DNA from: Undaria pinnatifida
Lineage: Eukaryota; Sar; Phaeophyceae; Laminariales; Alariaceae
Assembly: GCA_012845835.1 (NCBI GenBank)
Contig: JABAKD010000011.1
Coordinates: 11,532,381-11,596,380 of the forward strand
Reading direction: 5' to 3'
Length of the DNA: 64,000 bases
Shown in pieces: positions 9,951-22,782 of this stretch. Positions within the stretch are counted from its first letter, which is position 1. Each line of letters opens with the position of its first letter. The notes below the pieces were generated by a model. It worked only from the letters and a program-made list of their open reading frames with translations, did not search any database and was not told the origin of the DNA. The position numbers were made by a program, and so were the translations under genes.

Positions 9951-12900
9951 GCAGTTTGACCCTGAGGTGTGTCCCGTGCTCCGGGACGGTAGGAATTATC
10001 CACGCGTTGGGCACTCCCGCGTTGTGGTTGACCAGAGAGAACTCGTATCGGTTCACCAACAGAGCTAGGACCACCTGGCGGGAGAACCGGATGTGTGGGG
10101 GGGAAGGGTCGCTTCCTCAGCCTTCGCCCAGTTTGCTGACCATCACTTGAAAAAAATAAACGCCACTCTGTTCCTCCGGGGAGGTGCTACGCATACCTAA
10201 CTACGCTGTAGATTCTTATTACCAATACTAGCTGGGTGCCTGACATTATTGAGTTTGTTCAACCATGCTAACTAACCCTAGCCCATACAAAATACCGGTC
10301 GCTTTGCGCCCCCTAGTGATATCACTGAGGTAAAATGGTTGAAAATATCAACTAATGTGAATAACTGTGGGTGTCTGACATTTTTGTGCTTTTTCAACCA
10401 TGCTAACTAACTCTAACCCTGACCTTAACCCATATAATACGACACAATACCGGTCGAAATACCCCCCAGTGACATCATTGGGGTAAAATGGTCGGTTGGA
10501 AATGCCAAATAATGTGTATTACAGCACTAGCTCCGCAAAGCGCGCTCGACTTGGGTGTAACCCTACCCACTACATAAATACCAAGAAGATGTCATGGCGT
10601 TACGATCCGAAAAACAAAACAAAAAAGTTAGTTGACTACGTGTCGACGGCTGATGTTATGTACCTTTTCAATCAGCACGCCGAAATATAGATGTACCACG
10701 CAGCTGACAAAGTTGAGTATCAACCATTCAATCGGTCGTTCTCACAGTTGACGATTTCCATTTTTTATAAAATAGCAATAGACTCCCGGCGATGTTGCTT
10801 CACAAACGCTTCCTAAGGAGCTACCCGCAGCACCAAGGCGAACATCGGAAAAACGTGACGGCGACCCCTCAACACAGGAATAGCAGTGATTGAAGCTTGT
10901 TGCCACCACTAATAATCATGGCGATGAAAATATTGTGAGAACAGCATCAGAGGCAATAGCAAGAACAAAAACATCAACAATATCAACAACAGCAACAACA
11001 ACAACAGCAACAACAACAACAACAACAACAACAATAAAGACAACAACAACCACAACAACAACAAGTACGAGCTCGGCTCTCTAATATAGGAGCAAATGAA
11101 ATACCTTCGACTCAAGAAGGGACAGGTGCTGCCCCAAGCAGTTCCGGGGACCGTCAATGAACGGAAGGTAGGTGTACGGCGCCCAGGCCTCGAAGAAACG
11201 GGATGGATCGAATCGCATCGGCTCCGGCCACAGATCCGCCCGCTCGTGCACGGCCTGATTGATCACCACGGCATGGCAGAGGGCGAACGTGTCGGGAAGG
11301 GGGAGCAAGGCAGTGCAGAGAACCGAGGAACCATGTACAACGTCAGACGCGTGGCCTGATGGAGGCAGCACTTTTTGGCTGAAACATTTTTCTGAAGGAC
11401 GGGGCTCCATAACCTATTCATACAATCGTCGGAATTTATAATCTTGATGGGCAATATTTTTTGTTGTACACCCAGGCCATGGGATTTTTATGTGGCACCA
11501 CTTTTAGTTTTTTCCAAATCAGATTTGGGTATGATGTTTTTTTTTTTTCACACATATTTACTTTCCAGCTTCTCGACAAGCCGCGGTCACAGATGTCGCC
11601 CTTTCTCCCCCCCGGTTCTTGCCTTCAATTTTTATCGCGCATAGGGTTCAGCAATCCCGCTGCTCGTCGATTTTTCATCGAGTGTTGCTAACTCACGCTC
11701 TCGCGTTTTCCGCAAGTCAATTTGTGCACAAGAAAAAACCCCCACTAATTTGTACGAGTATGCACTCGGGGGGATTCGAACTCACGAAACTGACCTATAC
11801 CAGGCTCGAGGATAACCTGATACGCCACCGGGGCGATCGATCTATAGTGTATATAGTATAGAGCTCTTCAAGCAAGGAGCGTCAGAAAATCGGCAACATT
11901 TGCACCTCGAACGCAGCCTGAACGCAGCCTGCGCATCAGCGCCAGGAGAAAAAAAAAAGAGAAGCGGTTGCTGCAATCTGACCGTCTTGATAACCCACAC
12001 ATACACATGAAAAAAACGACTCTATGATAAGGACTACATGCAGCGCGCGGTCTCATCACTCCGTCCAGTCTGTAACTCTCACATAAAAAACGGACACATT
12101 AATAAATGGACAACTTAATGCAATTTGGGTAACGGCAAATCGACAGCTTGGCAGGCTCCTTGTATTTCATCCGCAGCGTCTGGATCAAGCAGGTACCACA
12201 CGGAAAGGGCGGCACGTGGACTCCTACACGGAGCGAGACGGTTCCCGAGACCGTTCCCGAGAGTGGTAAAAACTGCTCCAAGAAAAAAACGTTCACAACC
12301 AGATGGGTGCTCTAACGGTCCCACCAGCATGTCGCTAGTTACAACGCCCTACAAGTTTTTTTTTTTATACCACCCCGACAAAGAACAGCAAGCGAGCCTG
12401 GCGTTCTTCAGTGTCAACTCCCACCTTTATCATGAGGTACACCGAGGATCCCTTGGGGATGAAGTGCTCCTCCCCTTCGTCGCCGCGTATGGTGGTGTCC
12501 TCCACGCATCGACGAACCACTATGGGGACAACGCTGCCAACAACACGGGGGGAGGAGGCGGAGAGGCGTGTCGGCTACCGAGTCATCCCACGCTAGAGGA
12601 GCAGCAGACTGTAAGAGGTCTCTGAGCTCCCAACATGAGGAGCTCGACATGATCGACATCAACATCATCATCACCCGAAACGTGACCTCGAACACATTCC
12701 TTCGCGCGAACCGAACCACGTTTCTGTGCGCTAGCCCCAAGGCGAATATACTCGTAAAATTATCGTACTAACGATAGTCCCACAGTTGAGGTCAACCGTA
12801 ACATTAACAACACTATCAGCAACCTTTGGACGAAAAAAAAAGGGCATCTGCCTACCGTGTGGGATGTCTATACCGACAACTCTGAGAACACCACAGAGGG

Positions 12901-15900
12901 AGGCAGAGAGGCATGTTGCCTACCAACAACACTGAGAACATCACAGAGGGGGGTGGACAGGCGCGTTCGCTACCACGGCATATAGTACAGGACACCTGAC
13001 CCAAACCGTTTTTTATGGATAGTAGTATCCCAACGGTCCGTACTTTTTTGGGTCCAGAGTGGTATAATAGTAGTGCACCATAAGGGCTGAGCCACAAACC
13101 ATCATTATTCCGCCCCGCCAGCGATGTCGTGCTTACACCACACTGCCAAGTTGACCTATTGACCTTGACCACCTAAAAACATGTTCGACAGTGCCCTCCC
13201 AGCGCTAGCGATGGCACTTTTTTTCGGAGGCATAAACCAAGAAAATTAACCCCATAAGCAATTGACCGTCGTGTATGCGACGAACTACTGGGAATTTCGA
13301 GCAGTGTGCTTTACTCAACGGCAAAAGCGGAATCACCTGTATTTGCGGAGAGCTTCCCTCAGGCACGCCTCGATCAGCTGCAAATCCCGAAGAGCTTCTA
13401 CAGAGGGAAGTGGACCGGTCAGAGAAGCTCCGGAGCCGAAAACCTGTTCGGACTCAGCCACCACCTTCCAAAAACGTTGCGAAACAAACGAAACAAAAAA
13501 AATAGCAAGACGCTTCACGACAAATGCCTACCAGGCACATAGTAGACAGCAGTAGCAGTAGTGCAGTATTTTCCACGGAAGACGGCAGTCTCAGTAGGCT
13601 AGGGCCATAGCCTCACCGTAAACTCTTCGGGTATATAGCACCACCCACTACTGCAGATTCCGTAATGCAGATTATATCGTTTTGGCAGTAGTGTGGTCGT
13701 GTAGTCTATTCACAGTGGGGTACGAGTAGCGGATAATACAACCAACGAGCACATGCTTTCGGGTTGGACCCAAAAATACTCGGCTTGCTCTTTACGCCCC
13801 CTGTTCCCTGGCCACCGAGCCTGCCTTCCGATAACGAAACCTTCCACACATCGAACATATCAGATCGTTGTATAGATGAATCACACAGATCACTTTCACG
13901 GTGTATGCATCACCTGTAGAATTTAGTCAGGGCTGATCTAGACACATGTCACGGTAGAGGCGATATCACCGTTTTTTTTCTCCAGCACTCCTCCTCCCTT
14001 GAGTATCTCTATACTGTATACCCTATAATGCACTGTACTGCCCTATAATGCCCTCTAATTTACTACAATGCCCCTCTGAGGCAAAACGTATTTTGAGTAC
14101 TCTGAAAGTACAGCCTGACGAACGTTAACATTCCCATGTACCAAAAAAGATAACAGCGCGAAACAAGAGTCGCTTTTCGACGATTTCGGGTTACGGAGGG
14201 TCAAGGGGGTTAAGGGGCCCCGTCCTTCAGAAAGGAAAAAATCGCTAAAAAGTGCTATTCATACCAATAGTATCGTACTACTAATGGCACGCGTCTCGAC
14301 AGGATCTGAATGAAGTACGCAGTACATGGTTCGGCAGTATTGACCTTCGGAGTGGGGTCAGCTATCATCCGTGTGCCTCGGTTAGTAAGCACATCGTACC
14401 CTGCTTTTGGTACGATTTGTGTTATCTGTACGTGTTTCCACGTGATGATATGTAGGTTAGACACGTTACATAATTACCAGGTACCAGGTATGTCCCAACC
14501 CACTGATCTGTACGATCTAGGTCCCAGGTAGATCAGGATCTGTCCGAAGTGCGATTTTTTCGTACAAGTCACCTTGCCCATGAGCTCTTCATTTTCCAGG
14601 AGTTCGTAGAGAGACCAGTTGAGCATCGACGCGGAAGTCTCGTGTCCGGCGAGGACGAAGGTCTTCATCTCGTCCCTGATCTGTGTCAACAACAACAAAC
14701 AACAAAAAATGCCGAACAAGCAACTAAAATCAGCAGCAGCATGGACAAACTCAGCATCAAACGCCAAGTTCTGACCTGCGGCACCAAACAAACGGGCAAA
14801 ACACAGGAAATAAGAAAACAAGACGTCTCGAACAAGTAGCAGCAATCACCGCAGCATCGAACGCCAAATTCGACCTAACGTTGACACGACCAAGCGTTCG
14901 CCAATCTCAATCCGCACCGAATGTAGGCGCGACCAGGTTTCGATAACCCCCCACCCACTGTCGGAGAGGTGGGGGGACAGGGGCGGGACGCCGGGCGGAG
15001 GGAGATCTACGCACAAGTTTTGCACTCCTCGCACACGTCGTCTCGCCGTGCGACGCGCAACGCAATCCCACGCCCAGGTCCATAACGGCAATGATGCACC
15101 CGTTGTCACTGTCTTCTTTGGTCGCACCCTATTCACTACTGCGAAACTTATCCCACACTATATCTGACGTAGTTTTTCCCCAACAACCGGGAGTACAGTG
15201 CTAAAGGGGCCATACTTGACATTCGACATACATGTCGCGGTAACGGTGCACGTGCACCATCTTTTCCCTACAATACTCTCGGCTTGACAAACTACTCTAT
15301 ACCTCAACCCAAAAATGACTTGTGAATAGTATAGAGTAAACTGAAAGTGCAACCCGATGACCAAAGCCATGTCCTAGGCATTATAAAAATATATCCATAT
15401 TGCAAACTATATTGACATCCCGAACAATTCTGGGTTAACGCATTTACAACTGGAAACCCTTTTCTTGACAAAATTACTTCAAGATAGTATAGGGAGGCAT
15501 TTTGGGGCTCTACAGGAGCCACGTCATTCAGAAAATATTTTTGCTGAAAAGTGCTACCTCCATCGCGCAGCACGCGTCATTCATCCATGCTTTTTACACA
15601 CCCAATACCGACCCATCCTGCCTAGCACGCACCCCTTACAAACCCATTACACTCCACCCGTCAGTCTTTCTTAGTGCACGCCCCTAATGAACCCATTGCC
15701 CACTCGCAAGGCTTGCTTAGCACACGAGTACCTGCAATACCACCGCCGGTCCCCACTCCTCTGGCTCCAGCGAATCCAAAACCTTGTCCAAAATATCACG
15801 CCTCCGTGGAGGTGAAACCTTTTCGCAGTGCCCCCCCCCTGTCCCATTTCCATGCGCCGTCCCGTTTATCTTTGCCGTCATGCCAACGTCAGAATTTCCG

Positions 15901-18900
15901 TTTTTTCTCATTCCAGCAGGTTGAGTCTTCCTTTCTTGCTGGATCAAGTCCCATCGGCGGTAAATAATGCCGGTGATGTAGTCGTTGAGTATCCGTTGGT
16001 TTTTGATGTGGGCCCACCACGCGGGCATGAGCGGGAAGATTCGTCGCATGGGATTCCATGTCCTGTTTGGTGGGGAGGGTGGGGGTCTGTTGATTGTATA
16101 CTTGGAAATTATATGGATATGATGGCGGTGGAGTATAGTAGGGGTTTCCAGTGATAGGTTGGTTACATGGTACCGGCATATCGGGATGGTGGAAATATTC
16201 CATCTATTTCGCCGCCCTTTCTTCCTGGCGAGCGCATTCCACGCTGTGCCTTGGCTATGAGCCCTTGTAATACATTTGTACGTCTTTTACTTGTCTTCAT
16301 ACCGGTGACTTCACTACCCCACTACTGTTCGCTCAACGGGTAAGCCCTCTACGCTTCGTAGGGATTAACAAACAAGGTCACATCGTCCGCAAGAACAAAA
16401 GTGAGCGTGCGATTGGTGGGGCTGCGAGTTGGCTGTTAACCCTTTGGGGGCCCGTGTATATCTTTGATTGCATATTGATTATACTATAGCGACAAAAAAA
16501 AACACGATTGCACTGTCAAGCATTTACCAGTAGCGTGAGCGCGCAGCAGTACGAGTAGGATCATGCTGCGCCCGTCCCATATGAGCCTTTGCATGGTTGG
16601 CTGGTTGGCGTCGACGTTCGGACACACATTTTATCATGACCACCCAGCACTGGCCGATGCCGTAATCGTACTTTTTCGTCGTCGATTTTTCCCTATATTA
16701 TATTTGTAACCATGTCTCAAAGGGGTGAGTTAAAATAGATAGCGCGGCTAGGACTAGGAATACGTGAGGTGGCAGAGCAAAGCCGACGAACGGACTTGGT
16801 CTTTATCAACTATCAATAAGAACCACACGTTGAGCCAAAAACGTGCCAGTCAGATGTATCTGGTGATAAAGACGCGCTGCTCTATAAAATCACCCTATAC
16901 AACTATTAATAGCCGGAATACCTGGCCAACTACCGGGTACTCCAGCTTACTATTAGTACAGCCAGTCAACTACTTATGTACTACAGTAGTCGGACGCTTT
17001 AAATAGGCTGTTTGCGATTTCCAACCTCTTTGGGTTGGAAAACAATGTAAAAATATTATTGAAACCGATGATAGTTATAACCCAAGGTTAACCACCCCAC
17101 GAACAAAAAAAGGACAGAAAACAAAAATAAAAAACGGTAGGAAAACGTATTTCTTAAGTATTTTTTTGGCCGATTTCTTTTTTGGGTTGGGTTGGGTTGG
17201 CCTTAATTGTGACGTTATACGGTGTCAATACTATTATTTTATGTTTTCGTACCCAACTCCTACGCAACCAAAGTTGGTAAATAGCAAAAACCCCAATTAG
17301 AAAACTCACAGCGCATTGTAGCGATTAGGTTTTGGCGTTCGTACGCCTCGGCTCTCTGTATTTGTGTTGTAGTTGTAATATCGTCTCCTTATCACAGTAG
17401 GTGTTCTGTACTGCCATCAGGGTGTCTTAGCCAGGGGTGCACGTTTTTTTTCCCGTTCGCGTCTATACCGCACTTTGTTTTTGAGTCCCAGACAGGGGAG
17501 GGAGGTACGAAAATCACGTTAATGAAAAACGAACAAAAAACATGCTGTTTATTAATTCGAACCATTCTAGGAGTGTGGTTCCGTTTTCTCTTGTTCTCGT
17601 GCACCCTGCCTTACCTCTTGTGACCCTCCACGACGATCGGCATGTACACCGTGGCAAACGTTCCGTCCGCCTCCTCCGCCGACAAACTGAGCAACGCCTC
17701 GGAGATCACCTGTAAAGCCCAAACATTTTGAGAGCCGTTGTTACAAGGGAACATTAACCGCTTTCCTGAAACATGTACAACTTCTCGCACAGCACTCGTT
17801 GCTAGCACACAGCAGAGTAGAGTAGAGTAGAGTAGAGTAGAGTAGAGTAGAGCAGAGCAGAGCAGAGTGGAGCGGAACAAAGTAGAGTACAAAAGAGTAC
17901 AGTACAGTAGAGTGCAGCGTAGAGTGTACAGAATATCACTCAATACCTGCAGGGTAAGGTGGCGCATTTCTTCTCCTATCTCAATTGTGGCCCCCGTCTT
18001 AGCAACCTCGTCTAGCTTCTTAGCAAGGCGCGCAACCGCCCTCTGGGACATGCCCGGTACCTCGGAGAGCACCTCGATGCGAAACGCAGCAGACACCTGG
18101 ATACGAGCAGCGAGAGATACAGGACGAAAAATAAGAGAATCGCTAAACGTCGACAAACACGCTACAACGCAGTTTGTGGTCGGGACGCATGCTACTAATA
18201 GCAAGATAGGGTAGCACGTACTGTAAGTACTGTTTGGCTCCTCGCTTCATGAGCTCTCTACCCTGGTACACGAAACACCTATGCCGAGAAGGAACGAAAG
18301 TGAAACCCAATGGTCAATCTCATGGCATTCTGGGGCATTTTGGGTCTTACAACAAACTCTATCGTAAAACACAACGGATACTCAAACGATATTGAGAGGC
18401 CAATCTCATCCGGCATTTTGGGAAATTTTGGGCATATATAACAAATACTGGCGTAAAACACAGACGTATTTTTTTCAGGGATATTGAGTAGCTCCTGCGG
18501 TGAGGAGTTAGGAGGTCCGGCCCGCCAGTCGGAAATGTTTCGATTAAAAAATGCTAGCCCCATCGCAGCACGAGTTTGGATGTTGGTCTTGGTTTTTGTG
18601 TTGGATTCGGTGCTACAGTAGTGTTGGTGTGGGTGTGGGTGTTGTTTTTGGTTCTGTGTTGTTGTGGATGTTGGTGGCAGTTTTGGTGTTGATGTGGGTG
18701 TTGGTGTCGGTGAAGTCGTCGGCATTGGTATTGGTATTGGTGGTGTTGATGTTGCTGTGAGTGCGGGTGTTGGTGTGGATGTTGGCGTTGGCATGGGTCG
18801 GGTGTTGGTTTCGATGTTGTGTTGGTGTTGGTTCGGGTGTTGGCTCGGGTGTTGGTGCGGGTGTTGGTGCGGGTGTGGGTGTTGCTAGTTTTAGTGTCGG

Positions 18901-21900
18901 TGTGGGTGTTGGTGTTGGTGCTGGTGTTGGTCTTGTTGGTGTTGGTGTTGGTCTTGATTTGGGTGTTGGTGTCGGTGAAAGCGTCGGCACTGATATGGTA
19001 TTGGTGATGGTGTTGATGTTGCTGCGAGTGCGGGTGTTGGTGTGGGCGTTGACGTTGGCGTGGATCGGGTGTTGGTTTTGATGTTGTGTTGGTGTGGATG
19101 ATGGTGTTGGTTCGGGTGTTGGATCGGGTGTTGGTTCGGGTGTGGGAGTGGGTGTTGGTATTGGTATTGGTTTCAGTATCGGTGTGGGTGTCGGTGTCGG
19201 TGTCGGTGTCGGTGTTGGTGTTGGTGTTGTTTTTGGGTGTGGGTATGGGTTTTGGTGTTGGTGTGGGTGTTGGTGCGGGTGTTGGTGTTGGTGTTGGCGT
19301 TGCTATTGGTGTGGGGGATGGTTTTGGTGCTGGTGTTGGTGTTGGTTTGGGTTTTGGTGTTGGTGTGGCTGTTGGTATTGGTGTTGACGTTGCGTTGGTG
19401 GTAATGGTTGGGGTGTCGGTGTTGATGCTTGTGTGGGTATTGCTGTCGGTGTTGGTGTGAGTTTTGGCGTTGGCGTTGGTGTGGGTGTTGGTGCTGTTGT
19501 GGGTGTAGGTGTTGTTTTTCGCGCTGGTGTTGGTGTCGGTGTTGGTGTTGCTAGGGCGCCTATGTACACTTCCAAAAAAACATAATAACGTTGTGAAGGG
19601 CGCATCATGTACTAATTACTACTAGTATTACGAGTACTGTCCTCGTCTATTGCGCGCCAAAACCTTTCCTCGAGAACGCCTCTATTCAATGCGCTCTCGG
19701 TGTAGCACCAACTCTCAGAGAAGAGAAGGCGTGTGGGCAACTATCCGATGAAGACACGGATGCAAAGTTGGTCCATCGCGCTTCACCGCACACTCGGCAA
19801 TTTCAGACATATTCTGGAGCGCTCAATCAATAAAAAATCGATTTTGATGTTGGTGTGGGTCGGGTGTTGGTTTTGGTGTTGTGCTGGTGTGGATGTGGGT
19901 GTTGGTGCAGGTGTTGGTGCGGGTGTTGGTGCGGGTGTTGATCTTGGTGTTGGTGTTGGTGTTGCAAAACGTCAGCTGTGAGATCGATTGATACACCGAT
20001 ACAGGTTAGAGGTTGTAGACATGCTGTATTGATGCACACGAAAGGGCGTCAACTGCGCCGCTTGACAGACCCAATACACCGCCTCACGTTCCCTTGACTT
20101 TTCACCTTGTTTCTCTGCTTGCGCCACTTGGGTCCGTCCGACGTTACGATACCAGTTCCAAGCAGGGACAGGAAGGGCCGGTATGCGAAGTCAATGTCCT
20201 TGTGGTACTTGGTGATCTGATTTCGATGTGCAAGCAGGAAAAAGGGGGAGGGGGAGAGGGAGGGCAATGGGTTTACACGTGGGCCAAGCACGACAATAAG
20301 TACCTTATGTTGACGATATTTTTACTATAAGTACTCGTATAACAATTTTTAGCAACGGCAAAAATATGACTCGTGCGGTAGCGGCGTGGCTGCTGAGGGG
20401 TGACCACTTAAGAAGCGCAGCGTTCATTTTTTTTATGTCGTTGCTATACGCGTCTAGCCCATCGCGCCTCATACGTCTTTGCAATATATCTACAGCGCGC
20501 ACACACCTGTGGCGACTTGTGACTATGCCTGCAAATAACACGCCCTCTCGGCGAAGCAAACACGCGTAAAAGCAGTGCAGTGCACGCCTCAGGGTGAACC
20601 TCAAAATCTACACGCGCAAACCCCAGAACAGGCTTGCCCCTTACCTTGCTCCTCATGACCTCCCTCATGTAGGCGGGGTCCGACACCACCACGTTGACGT
20701 GGCCGAACAGCGGGAACTGGTAGATTTTGCCATACTCCCGCGCCCACCGAGTCATGACGTCCCAGGGGGCGCCGCCGGCAAGCTCGAGCGCCTGTCCCAG
20801 CACGGGCCAACCTCCCCTGTATGACCACATCAGGCACAAAACAAGCGCAATGTAATTGGGTGTCGGCTGTTGGGGGGTGGGTTGACGCACGGGCCCGCTC
20901 TTCACGCCCCGGTTATCACATCATCATGCATTATCATCATCATCGTCGTCGCCATCATCATCCCCATTACCATAGCCATGATCTTCGTCATCACCATCAC
21001 CATCGTGATCATTCATCATCGCAATCATCATTACATACTAGTCAGTCACGGCAGCGTACGAGTCATGGCCGTGGTAAAGTTGTTAAGACTAAGTCTTAAC
21101 AACTTCTGGCGTTGGAAGGTAGTGTTGCCATCCTGGGTATTAGCGAGCCTCTCGTCGCTACAACGGTTACACCAGGAAAGCAAACTTGTATTGGTTTGCG
21201 GACAGCACGCTCCCTACACTCTGTACGGTACCGCTTCCTTACTCGTACGTTGTGAACACACGTGAGGTACACATGGGTTGATGCTTGATGGTCTCGACGT
21301 AGACTCGTATGTGGCACCTCTCAAGTGTGATATTATCACCACTCACTACGAGTACTCGCCCACACCGCTCCACATTTCGGTACGGCGTGCCACCAAGGAA
21401 GGCAAGAAATGACTAAACGGCCGGCCTTTTGCTTCTTTGAAGAATCGCCGATTGTATCAGTCGATAGGACTATCGGTAGGAACGACTATTAATAATACGT
21501 ATCATACTGCTCGTAACAGTTCCACACGTCGAGACAGATGAGATCCCATTTCATGATCTGTGTCTTGCAGGCCAGATAGATCCCTGATCTATACTCGGAG
21601 TATACGATATGCATGTTCTAGATGATATTGCCGGGTGGGATCCGTACGGTCTGCACGACCTAGCACGTGTTTGCTGGGTTGGTCCTGTACGAAAAAGTCC
21701 TTCACAACATATCACAACGTCAGATACAGGATCTGAGATGGCCTAGATCGTGGGCTGTCCGATGTGTGAAAAGTTCTGAACAAACATAATCGCGGTAATT
21801 GCATACAGCAGCACTGCATACAGCCAGAGCTTCAGCTGTAACCATCAAAAAGAGCTGAACAACGCAACTGAACCCTTAGAGCCGAATTCGCGGGCTGAAC

Positions 21901-22782
21901 CTGTACACTGCAAGACTATCGCATCATAGAAGTCTCACACAACAGATGAGCGCATCGCACTCCGATACCATGGTATAGCGGAGCTCCATTATTAATGATT
22001 GGTAGCATGCCATATCGGAGCTCCATTAGAAATAAGTGGTATCATACCGTGTCATATGATAGGTACGGTCGAGCTCCCAAAGCCCGAACCGCACCGCCAT
22101 TGATTGTTCAGAAGTCGGAGGCTGCGACGAAACCTACAAAGGCCCGGTTTGGCTTTCTCTCGACCGTTGTGACTGGCCTGGTGCATGTGACGCTATCTAG
22201 ACGACATCTCGACAAAGCGCTAAACATGGTAATGGTCCCGCAGGCACGTTGGCTGAAATCAACACCGACACATTGTTGTACGTAGCTTATGCTGCTGCTG
22301 TCCGTACAGCTGCCGCCTGTGGCTATGTATTGCTGCTCTGAGGAACGGCCGTTCCATCGTCCTATCGTGACGTGAATGGTGTGGATGCTTTTGCCAAAAA
22401 TTGTTCTCGTTTAAACGAACAACCGCCACAGGAGTGGTAGCCGCCATTTATTGCGCGTTTCGAGTGTTCAAGAGGGCCACCATGGACGCCATATCTGCAC
22501 CACCACCCTTGCCCACAGCTGCTTATTCGACTAGGGGCCTCAGACTCACTTTATGGAAGGAACCGTGCGTGATAGACGTCGCAGTTTTAGGCCCAGCTTA
22601 CACCGCAGCAAGACCTTCCACGCAATCCAAACAGCGGCGAGAGAGCACAGAAGTGCCAACAAACCAGCGCCCTTTGCCTGCTCTTCTAGACCCGCCAAGC
22701 GAATAAGCTTAACATCGACACTGAGAAGAAATGATCGCACATCCTCCAACGAGGTTGGGACATAGCTCGGCAGGCTATGCAT
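9937..22782 (-). CDS. Cytochrome P450 monooxygenase, complete, 11 exons
   Basis: Exons in transcript order: 22782-22550, 20816-20645, 20216-20106, 18096-17947, 17709-17615, 16062-15732, 14680-14573, 13464-13337, 12533-12425, 11254-11105 and 10074-9937. All junctions are GT-AG and in phase, giving 1725 nt and 574 residues. Residues 39-59 form a membrane anchor, so it is probably an ER or plastid-envelope enzyme. [10 protein letters not shown] follows the proline hinge. The C-helix is WRKQR (166-170) and the I-helix oxygen pocket AGHETS (375-380). The K-helix is EALR (437-440), the meander FDPSRF (494-499) and the haem loop [10 protein letters not shown], with ligand Cys518. A Gly/Asn-rich stretch at about 300-339 is unusual and lies before RRRDIL. 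The reaction would be NADPH- and O2-dependent hydroxylation; the substrate is unknown. I recall similar haem loops in algal CYP4- or CYP97-like sequences but cannot assign a family. An in-frame ATG also exists at 22896; 22782 was chosen because it places the anchor near the N-terminus. Introns carry large microsatellites. Confidence 0.95.
10235..10500. repeat. ~130-bp tandem duplication in P450 intron 10
   Basis: Two units share CTGACATT, TTCAACCATGCTAACTAAC, CTAACCC/TTAACCC, AATACCGGTCG, CCCCCTAGTGAT or CCCCCAGTGAC, ATCA and GGTAAAATGGT. Unit 1 is about 10235-10345 and unit 2 about 10370-10500. Confidence 0.75.
10962..11063 (+). repeat. CAA microsatellite
   Basis: Imperfect CAA/ACA trinucleotides in P450 intron 10, close to exon 10. 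Poly-Thr and poly-Leu frames here are artefacts. Confidence 0.9.
11537..11838 (-). mobile_element. tRNA-derived SINE, copy 2
   Basis: Same order as copy 1: an A-box-like head at its right end (around 11838), the B box as GGATTCGAACTC on the plus strand near 11772, the same body and a poly-T (A tail) at 11537-11548. It lies in P450 intron 9 in the same orientation as the gene. Confidence 0.8.
15430..15580 (+). repeat. Dispersed ACAACTGGAAACCC family, copy
   Basis: Consensus order is TTTACAACTGGAAACCC, ACAAAATTACTTCAAG, ATAGGGAGG, then TTTTGGGGCTC. Other copies lie near 8240-8325(-), 46876-46970(+) and 47270-47370(-). The following block (GTCATTCAGAAAATA, AAAAGTGCTACCTCCATCG, CAGCACGCGTC) also recurs on its own near 7640, 7990, 11340, 14210, 18540 and 52075. 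Confidence 0.65.
17815..17930 (+). repeat. AGTAG-type pentanucleotide microsatellite
   Basis: An imperfect AGTAG/AGCAG array in P450 intron 4, starting about 20 bases from the donor of exon 4. Confidence 0.85.
18555..19560 (+). repeat. GTGTTG hexanucleotide array (about 1 kb), with a satellite at 19845-19965
   Basis: Imperfect hexamers GGTGTT/GGTGTG fill about 1 kb of P450 intron 3 and reappear after a 280-base interruption at 19845-19965. In the P450's direction it is C/A-rich. The long Gly/Val and Pro/Thr frames on either strand are translations of the hexamer. Confidence 0.92.
20920..21030 (+). repeat. CAT microsatellite
   Basis: Imperfect CAT/CAC trinucleotides in P450 intron 1, about 100 bases upstream of exon 2. 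Confidence 0.85.

Noticed and set aside
11081-11410. A P450 exon extended upstream to [15 protein letters not shown]
   Set aside because: The true acceptor is GATCAATCAG just before the Ala-Val-His codons: it keeps phase with exon 9, which already supplies the [12 protein letters not shown] strand.
12125-12625. 166-residue plus frame
   Set aside because: It is antisense to P450 exon 9 (12533-12425) and its flanking introns; the minus-strand exon has clear P450 motifs and splice sites.
18613-19608. Pro/Thr-rich minus frames and Gly/Val-rich plus frames
   Set aside because: GTGTTG hexamer translations within an intron of the P450.
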